In this document: positions 59,081 through 64,000 of the stretch, piece after piece
Layout of the letters: every line of letters begins with the position of its first letter
Position numbering within the stretch: the first letter of the stretch is position 1
Translations under genes and position numbers: made by a program
Origin: CALSMU01 sp965230225
GTDB lineage: Bacteria; Bacteroidota; Bacteroidia; Flavobacteriales_D; Parvicellaceae
Length of the DNA stretch: 64,000 nt
Assembly (NCBI GenBank): GCA_965230225.1
Contig: CBDDKM010000010.1
Span: 1,103,747 to 1,167,746, forward strand
Direction: 5' to 3'
The notes under the pieces: model-generated
Told to the model about the DNA's origin: nothing
Databases searched by the model: none
The model's input: the letters and a program-made list of their open reading frames with translations, nothing else

Positions 59081-59956
59081 ATGTTAGAACAATTGGGAGT
59101 TTTTTCTAAGAAATTTCTTTTCCCCCTCGCAATCATTGCATTTGGTGCAATATTGGTAACGATTGGAGTAAAACCGGACGAAGTAACTGATATCAAACAA
59201 ACGTCTCGATTTTTATATGGAGGAGTTGCCATTTTAGGGATGGGAGTTATTACGCTTCTGTACATGCTAGATATTATCAATAGAATGGTTCACTTCATTC
59301 TTTCGGTACTGTTATTAGTAATTACAGTAGTTTTAGCAGTAACTACTTTTGATTCGGTAAAAGAAACTGTTGATTTAAGAGATCAAAAAGTAGAAACTGA
59401 CCTACTTGTTAAACAAGGATTATCTGACCTTAGAGATATCCAGCTTTCTTACAAAAAGAAATATGGAGTTTATGCAAAGAGCTTCTCTGAGTTGACTCAA
59501 TACATCAAGCACGATTCACTTCCTTATATTCAGGATGTTTGGTCGCAAGGATACAGTGAAGTACCAGATGGAAGAATCACTAACCCAGAGCACATTGCTC
59601 TTCTTGGTTACGATGTAATTAGAGATGAGAAAAAGCTAAACGACTACGATGAAGAAGAGTGTATCAAAATTGGTATTTTGGACAAGGACACTTCATATTA
59701 CCCGGTAATGGAAGAGTTATTTACAGGTCCTGATGCAATAAACAAAGAGAGAGCTTTTGTATTTGATGCAGATCAAATGAAATATGTACCTATGAGCGAC
59801 AATGTTGAGTTCAGCATGAAGGTAGATACTTTGGATAATGGAAACTGGGTATTTGAAATTAGAGACCCTGCCCCATTCGATCCATTTAACTCGAAAGACA
59901 CATTAATCGTTGGTTCCATGAAAGAATCTAAAACCTCTGGAAACTGGAACGAATAA
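59081..59956 (+). CDS. Membrane-anchored protein of unknown function
   Basis: A 291-residue protein with three hydrophobic helices (about residues 12-28, 46-64 and 69-90) followed by a soluble part of 200 residues. The start of the soluble part (KQGLSDLRDIQLSYKKKYGVYAKSFSELTQYI) resembles the pilin-like helical segments that are common in Bacteroidota exported proteins. No known domain. It has its own promoter and a strong terminator, so it is a single-gene unit. Confidence 0.6.
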   Translation: MLEQLGVFSKKFLFPLAIIAFGAILVTIGVKPDEVTDIKQTSRFLYGGVAILGMGVITLLYMLDIINRMVHFILSVLLLVITVVLAVTTFDSVKETVDLRDQKVETDLLVKQGLSDLRDIQLSYKKKYGVYAKSFSELTQYIKHDSLPYIQDVWSQGYSEVPDGRITNPEHIALLGYDVIRDEKKLNDYDEEECIKIGILDKDTSYYPVMEELFTGPDAINKERAFVFDADQMKYVPMSDNVEFSMKVDTLDNGNWVFEIRDPAPFDPFNSKDTLIVGSMKESKTSGNWNE

Positions 59957-59984
59957 AAAGATTATCACATAATTTTTATAACTT

Positions 59985-60016
59985 TCCCTTCTTAACAATA
60001 AGAAGGGATTTTTTTT
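59985..60016 (+). terminator. Strong terminator after the gene at 59081
   Basis: TCCCTTCTTA (59985-59994) and TAAGAAGGGA (59999-60008) make a perfect 10-bp stem with loop ACAA, followed by eight T. The next start codon is only 4 bp past the T-run. Confidence 0.9.
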
Positions 60017-60019
60017 GCC

Positions 60020-60763
60020 ATGCAGACATCAAAAAACTTTATTGACAAAGACAAAAATGGGTTTAATTTAACCCTTTGCATCTTTGATGAGATGATGTAT
60101 GCTACTGTAATTAACCCAACCACTAAAGTCATTGAAGCGTACGAGGAAATTAACCTACTCAGCAAGTCTTCCATAATTGAACACTCTTTTTCAGAGGTCA
60201 AAGTTGTTATGTGCAACTCCAGCTTTACTTTAATTCCCAATGCCATATTTAATGAATCTCATTTGGAAGACTACCTCAAGTTTTCAATAGAAGTGAGTAA
60301 TACCGGAGAAACCAGAGTAACAGGAAATGATCGATTTGGACTAAAAGTTATTTGGCACCTGGAAGACAAAATAAAAAATGAAATTGTTAGCTATTGGCCA
60401 GGTGCCAACTTTAAACATTTAATCTCCTCTCTTTTCTCTGGAGTTAATGAAGTTTTAAGTAACAATTCCATTTTTGTACGCCAGTTTAAAGAAGGTTGCT
60501 CTATTTTTCTATTCGAAGAAGATCAATTAAAACTTGCCAATTATTATGATTGTAAGGAAGAGAATGACGCATTATACTATGTAATGCTTACGCTAAACCA
60601 AACTCAAATTGATACTTCTAATTTGACTGTGTATGCCAATTGCACTTCAAATTTTAAGAAAATGCTAAACGAATACTTCCCAAAGGTGGAAAGTCATTCA
60701 AACCTTCCTGCCTCAGAAGTTGACCTAAGTGAAACTGAAAAGATTTATTCAGCTCTTGCATGA
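60020..60763 (+). CDS. DUF3822 family protein
   Basis: A 247-residue protein with the ASKHA-like ribonuclease-H-type pattern of DUF3822 (opening LTLCIFDEMMYATVINPTTKV, then the middle strand FLFEEDQLKLANYYDCKEENDALYYVMLTLNQ, here shown only by FEEDQLKLANYYDC). The family is limited to Bacteroidota and usually stands directly before rsmD, as here with a 4-bp overlap; its role is unknown. The start codon lies against the preceding terminator. Confidence 0.8.
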   Translation: MQTSKNFIDKDKNGFNLTLCIFDEMMYATVINPTTKVIEAYEEINLLSKSSIIEHSFSEVKVVMCNSSFTLIPNAIFNESHLEDYLKFSIEVSNTGETRVTGNDRFGLKVIWHLEDKIKNEIVSYWPGANFKHLISSLFSGVNEVLSNNSIFVRQFKEGCSIFLFEEDQLKLANYYDCKEENDALYYVMLTLNQTQIDTSNLTVYANCTSNFKKMLNEYFPKVESHSNLPASEVDLSETEKIYSALA

Positions 60764-61293
60764 GAATAATCAGAGGAAAATATCAAGGGAGAAGATTCAA
60801 CGCTCCCAAATCAATCAAAGCCAGACCTACAACCGATTTTGCCAAGGAGAGTTTATTTAATATTCTGGAAAATAGAATAGATATTGATGAAATCAAAGTT
60901 CTTGATTTGTTTGCCGGCACTGGTAATATCTCCATAGAATTTGCCAGTAGAGGAGCAAGTTCTGTTACCTCAATTGACATCGCTTTTCAAAGTGTGAAAT
61001 ACATCAATCAAATGGCAAATGAGTTGGATTTACCAATCAGAGCTTATAAAAACAATGTATTTAAATTTCTTTCTGCACCTACAGGAAATTACGATATCGT
61101 TTTTGCGGACCCTCCTTACGCATTAAAAGGAATAGAAAAGATCCCTGGCTTAGTTTTGAACTCAAACCTATTAGAGTCCGGTGGTATTCTTGTGGTTGAA
61201 CATGGGCAAGAAACAGACCTAAGCAATTGTGATCATTTTATTGAAAAGCGAACTTACAGCAGAGTTAACTTTTCATTCTTTGAAAAACCTTGA
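60760..61293 (+). CDS. rsmD: 16S rRNA (guanine(966)-N(2))-methyltransferase
   Basis: A 177-residue SAM-dependent methyltransferase. It starts MRIIRGKYQGRRF, has KARPTTDFAKESLFNIL, the SAM-binding VLDLFAGTGNISIEFASRGA and the catalytic FADPPYAL. RsmD modifies G966 of 16S rRNA during 30S assembly. It overlaps the DUF3822 gene by 4 bp and is followed by coaD, an order seen in many Bacteroidota. Confidence 0.93.
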   Translation: MRIIRGKYQGRRFNAPKSIKARPTTDFAKESLFNILENRIDIDEIKVLDLFAGTGNISIEFASRGASSVTSIDIAFQSVKYINQMANELDLPIRAYKNNVFKFLSAPTGNYDIVFADPPYALKGIEKIPGLVLNSNLLESGGILVVEHGQETDLSNCDHFIEKRTYSRVNFSFFEKP

Positions 61294-61337
61294 TCTAGTT
61301 AGTTTTTTAGGTAACTTCAACCTTACAAATTAAAACC

Positions 61338-61802
61338 ATGCAAAGAATAGCAGTTTTCCCTGGATCTTTCGACCCTATTACAAAAGGACATGAATCGGTT
61401 GTTAGAAGAGCAGTTCCTCTTTTTGACAAAATCATCATTGCCATTGGTGTAAACTCTAGCAAAAAGTACATGTTTGACCTTGAACAAAGGAAGGAATGGA
61501 TAAAAAAAACCTTCGAAGATGTATCCAATGTAGAGGTTACTACGTACAGTGGCTTAACCGTTAATTTTTGCAAGGAACAAAATGCCGGTTTTATTTTGAG
61601 GGGCCTGCGCTCTTATTCAGATTTTGATTTCGAATTTGGAATCGCACAAATGAATAAAAAACTGATCGCTGGAGTGGAAACTATTTTCTTACTTACAGAT
61701 CCGGAACACAGTGCTATCTCATCCACCATCGTACGGGATATAATCAGACATAATGGAGAAGTGGACCAGTTTTTGCCAGATGCAATTAAGCTGGACATCT
61801 AG
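61338..61802 (+). CDS. coaD: Phosphopantetheine adenylyltransferase
   Basis: A 154-residue enzyme for the fourth step of coenzyme A synthesis. It shows the nucleotidyltransferase motif FPGSFDPITKGHESVVRRA (with the T/HxGH pair) and the C-terminal ISSTIVRDIIRHNGEVDQFLP. Length is typical. It follows rsmD by 44 bp. Confidence 0.94.
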   Translation: MQRIAVFPGSFDPITKGHESVVRRAVPLFDKIIIAIGVNSSKKYMFDLEQRKEWIKKTFEDVSNVEVTTYSGLTVNFCKEQNAGFILRGLRSYSDFDFEFGIAQMNKKLIAGVETIFLLTDPEHSAISSTIVRDIIRHNGEVDQFLPDAIKLDI

Positions 61803-61848
61803 CCAACTTACATTAGTTACCTACAACTCAACTAAAATTTGAACCATT

Positions 61849-62262
61849 ATGATCAGAGTATTCATTATAGCACTATTCGTATTCGCTTCTTTTTGCGGTT
61901 TTGCACAATCCAAAATAGTTGGAAAAGCACCATCATTTGCAGGTAAATATGTTTCTCTTTTAACTTATGAAGACTATATAAGCTACAACACCAAGAGTCT
62001 GGCTAAAGTAGAAATCGATAGTGCAGGAAACTTTGAACTTTCTGTTGATCCAAAAGAAGGTTTTTTAGCGATTGTTGAGATTGAGGAAAACAGTAGTATG
62101 ATCTATATTGATCCAAATACACCTGAATATAGCGTATACTTTTCTGGACAAACGGATGCTCAAAAGGTAAACAACAATTCTTCTCAACTCATATTTGATC
62201 AACTTGACAAAAACGACTTAAATACCTTGATTCTTGAGTTTAATCTTAGAATGGATCACTAG
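61849..62262 (+). CDS. N-terminal fragment of an exported protein, cut off at about 62255-62262
   Basis: A 137-residue frame with a signal peptide (ending GFAQ) and a beta-rich region such as precedes the thioredoxin domain in Bacteroidota TlpA-type proteins (KIVGKAPSFAGKYVSLL). The chain stops at EFNLRMDH, far short of a full protein, and the stop TAG is followed in the same frame by a fragment of an unrelated OLD nuclease. The gene is therefore truncated at a junction. The original full product cannot be read; the TlpA link is a guess from the pattern. Confidence 0.65.
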   Translation: MIRVFIIALFVFASFCGFAQSKIVGKAPSFAGKYVSLLTYEDYISYNTKSLAKVEIDSAGNFELSVDPKEGFLAIVEIEENSSMIYIDPNTPEYSVYFSGQTDAQKVNNNSSQLIFDQLDKNDLNTLILEFNLRMDH

Positions 62263-62628
62263 GTCATCTCTGTTAATTCCCTTGCTTTCAAACGCTTCTT
62301 AGATATTGCCAAGTCACTAGAGCTAGAGACTACAGTTATTACTGACAATGATGGCAATATTGAAGCGATACAAAAGAAATATGAAGACTATACAGACACA
62401 CAGAATATCAATATTTGCTACAGCAATGACGAGGATCACCAAACGCTAGAACCTCAATTGCTGAAAGCCAACGGTCTCAGCGGATTGAACAAACTACTTG
62501 GAACCGAATATCAAGATGATGATTCGCTTTTAGATTATATGATATCCAATAAGACAGAAGTCGCGTTAAAGATTTTCGATAGCGATAAACCTTTTATTGC
62601 ACCGCGCTACATTCTAGATGCAATATAA
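62263..62628 (+). pseudogene. C-terminal fragment of an OLD-family (TOPRIM) nuclease, GajA-like
   Basis: 121 codons without a start. The fragment reads VISVNSLAFKRFLDIAK, then VITDNDGNIEA (the TOPRIM D-x-D pair), TLEPQLLKANG and NKTEVALKIFD, which are the closing blocks of OLD-family endonucleases. The ABC-type ATPase part and the first TOPRIM acidic motif are absent. The stop overlaps the UvrD-like gene by 11 bp. This OLD-then-UvrD order is that of class 2 OLD loci, including the Gabija antiphage system (GajA-GajB). The fragment follows the stop of the truncated gene on its left with no gap, so a join lies at or near 62260. Confidence 0.8.
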
Positions 62629-63703
62629 TAATACAATAACTATTGCATCTGCCGGGTCAGGTAAAACTTCATTAATAATCAATGAAGCGTTTAGTAATTC
62701 TGATAAAAAATCAGCGATTATCACTTATACAATCAACGGGAAAGAGGAACTGCTAAGAAAAGGCTATAGCAATTTTACCCACATACCTTCACACGTGCAT
62801 ATTAGCACTTGGTACACTTTTCTGCTTCGACACTTCATTAGACCATACCAAAACCTATTGTATAGCGATGGCCCAAAGATAAAGCAAATAGCATTTATCA
62901 GAGGCCGTTCAGCTCAATGGTCAAGATCAAGTGACATTGCCCAACATTACTTTTGCAAGCCAGGAATGCTGTATCTCGATAAAGTATCTAAATTTGCTTG
63001 CGAACTCATACAGCAAACAAACGGGCTGCCCTTAAGTAGGTTTGAGAAAATATTTGACTATCTTTACATTGATGAATGTCAAGATTTAGCAGGGTATGAT
63101 CTGGAGCTAATTGAGAACTTGCTGAAATCTAATACAGATATCTTAATGGTCGGTGATAGTCGTCAAGCTACCTTCTCAACGAACGATTCGCCAAAAAACA
63201 GCACTTACAACAGGTCGAGAATCATTAAAAAATTTGAGGAATGGGAAAACTCAGGCCTCTGTAAGATTGCAATTCAAGCCCATAGCTATCGTTGCACCAA
63301 AGCAATTTGCGACTTAGCCGACAATCTGTTCCCAGAGCATCCTCGCACTGAATCACTGAACCATCATATTACAATTCATGATGGGGTATTCGCTATCCGA
63401 AAAAAAGATGTTGAACGATATGTCCATGAGTTTTCACCTCAACCACTACGTTATAATCGAAAAACAAAAATTGAGTACGGCAACCCTTTAAATTTTGGCG
63501 ATGCAAAAGGGATGACATTTGAGCGCATACTAATCTACCCTCATGGAAAGCTACAAAAATACCTATGCACAGGTGATCTTATAGATGCTGGAAAAGAGCT
63601 TCCAAAGATATATGTTGCGATCACCCGAGCAAAGCAGAGTTGTGCGTTTGTAGTAAACGACAAATACAAACCAGGCTTAGTGCCTCTTTACTATTCTGAT
63701 TAG
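62618..63703 (+). CDS. UvrD-like helicase, GajB-like
   Basis: A 361-residue superfamily 1A helicase-like protein. Motif I ASAGSGKTSLI (about residue 11), II YIDECQDLAGYD, III VGDSRQATFS, IV SYRCTKAICDLADNLFP, V GDAKGMTFERILIY and VI YVAITRAKQSC are all present, so the ATPase core is complete. It is shorter than Bacillus GajB (about 490 residues). The start overlaps the OLD fragment by 11 bp. Arginine codons CGC and CGT are used more than in the genes to the left, a sign of foreign origin. Without an intact OLD partner it is unlikely to work as a defence system here. Confidence 0.83.
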   Translation: MQYNNTITIASAGSGKTSLIINEAFSNSDKKSAIITYTINGKEELLRKGYSNFTHIPSHVHISTWYTFLLRHFIRPYQNLLYSDGPKIKQIAFIRGRSAQWSRSSDIAQHYFCKPGMLYLDKVSKFACELIQQTNGLPLSRFEKIFDYLYIDECQDLAGYDLELIENLLKSNTDILMVGDSRQATFSTNDSPKNSTYNRSRIIKKFEEWENSGLCKIAIQAHSYRCTKAICDLADNLFPEHPRTESLNHHITIHDGVFAIRKKDVERYVHEFSPQPLRYNRKTKIEYGNPLNFGDAKGMTFERILIYPHGKLQKYLCTGDLIDAGKELPKIYVAITRAKQSCAFVVNDKYKPGLVPLYYSD

Positions 63704-63715
63704 TTAGTTGAATTT

Positions 63716-64000
63716 ATGGATAAGAATTTAGTACCGCAAGAAGCGACTGAAATAATCGAAGCTTCCAATGCTCCTGCTTTACTTCAAGCAATAAGGCCAC
63801 AATGGCAGGCTAAAAGCTTAATTAACCGCGTTAAGCGCTTGCTTGAAGTAGACCCTAGCAGTGCATGCCAAAGGCTACTTAATGCTGCAATTCATGACTT
63901 GCGAGAAAAAGTATTAATTGCGGGCATTGATATTGCGAATGAGGCTGCAAAGCAAAACAAACTTCCACCTGTGAGCAACCAGGAAAGTGTTGAAAACTAT
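63716..64000 (+). CDS. Unknown protein, start of gene only
   Basis: From ATG 63716, 12 bp after the helicase stop, an open frame of 95 codons runs off the window: it begins MDKNLVPQEATEIIEASNAP and has helical, Leu/Ala-rich content (INRVKRLLEVDPSSACQRLL). No family recognised. Spacing suggests it belongs to the same operon as the OLD-UvrD pair, so it could be a third part of the defence module or a neighbouring cargo gene. Codon use (CGC, GCG) matches the helicase rather than the left part of the window. Confidence 0.55.
   Translation, partial: MDKNLVPQEATEIIEASNAPALLQAIRPQWQAKSLINRVKRLLEVDPSSACQRLLNAAIHDLREKVLIAGIDIANEAAKQNKLPPVSNQESVENY

Overview
The window reads as chromosomal DNA of a Bacteroidota species, most likely a marine-type Flavobacteriales relative. 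The evidence is a type IX secretion C-terminal signal (11565-13889), Bacteroidota-only small families (DUF4834, DUF3822, DUF5686), promoters of the TTG / TAnnTTTG type, a fused alpha/beta 2-oxoacid dehydrogenase E1, AT-rich coding sequence and strong use of AGA for arginine. No taxon below phylum can be proved by reading alone.

Layout. 1-4772: end of a YfhO-type membrane protein, a DUF4834 protein and carB; the middle of carB carries a patch full of single-base insertions that looks like uncorrected sequence. 4886-10625: a complete rRNA operon on the minus strand (16S, tRNA-Ile, tRNA-Ala, 23S, 5S, terminator), with complementary processing stems around 16S and 23S and, upstream, six tandem copies of a roughly 115-bp unit, each holding the same promoter. 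10833-28116: housekeeping and envelope genes (SDR, secreted serine protease, M48 protease plus LemA, a divergent paaE/paaG pair, a patatin-barrel protein, several lipoproteins and secreted proteins of unknown role, a leucine-rich-repeat protein, DUF5686 protein, CBS protein).

28169-46302 is the metabolic centre of the window. On the minus strand lie sucA-sucB (2-oxoglutarate dehydrogenase E1 and E2) and a two-cluster ferredoxin; divergently on the plus strand lie korA-korB (2-oxoacid:ferredoxin oxidoreductase) followed closely by nuoABCDHIJKLMN, an 11-subunit complex I that lacks the NADH module NuoEFG. The layout suggests electrons flow from 2-oxoglutarate through ferredoxin into complex I. 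A perfect 23-bp Fur-like palindrome sits at the sucA promoter, and a TGAT-N4-ATCA palindrome (Crp/Fnr style) lies upstream of korA. Together these suggest a switch between an iron-free and an iron-rich route for the same reaction.

46299-61802: mixed housekeeping (TIGR01777 epimerase, polyprenyl synthase, rmlA, an RND/MMPL exporter, a radical SAM/SPASM protein, branched-chain-type E1, RecD-like helicase, the DUF3822-rsmD-coaD run). 61849-64000: a secreted protein gene is cut off at about 62260 and joined to the last 121 codons of an OLD-family TOPRIM nuclease, followed by a UvrD-like helicase and the start of an unknown gene. This is a broken Gabija-like (class 2 OLD) defence module with different codon use from the rest of the window; it is either a real deletion scar or an assembly join.
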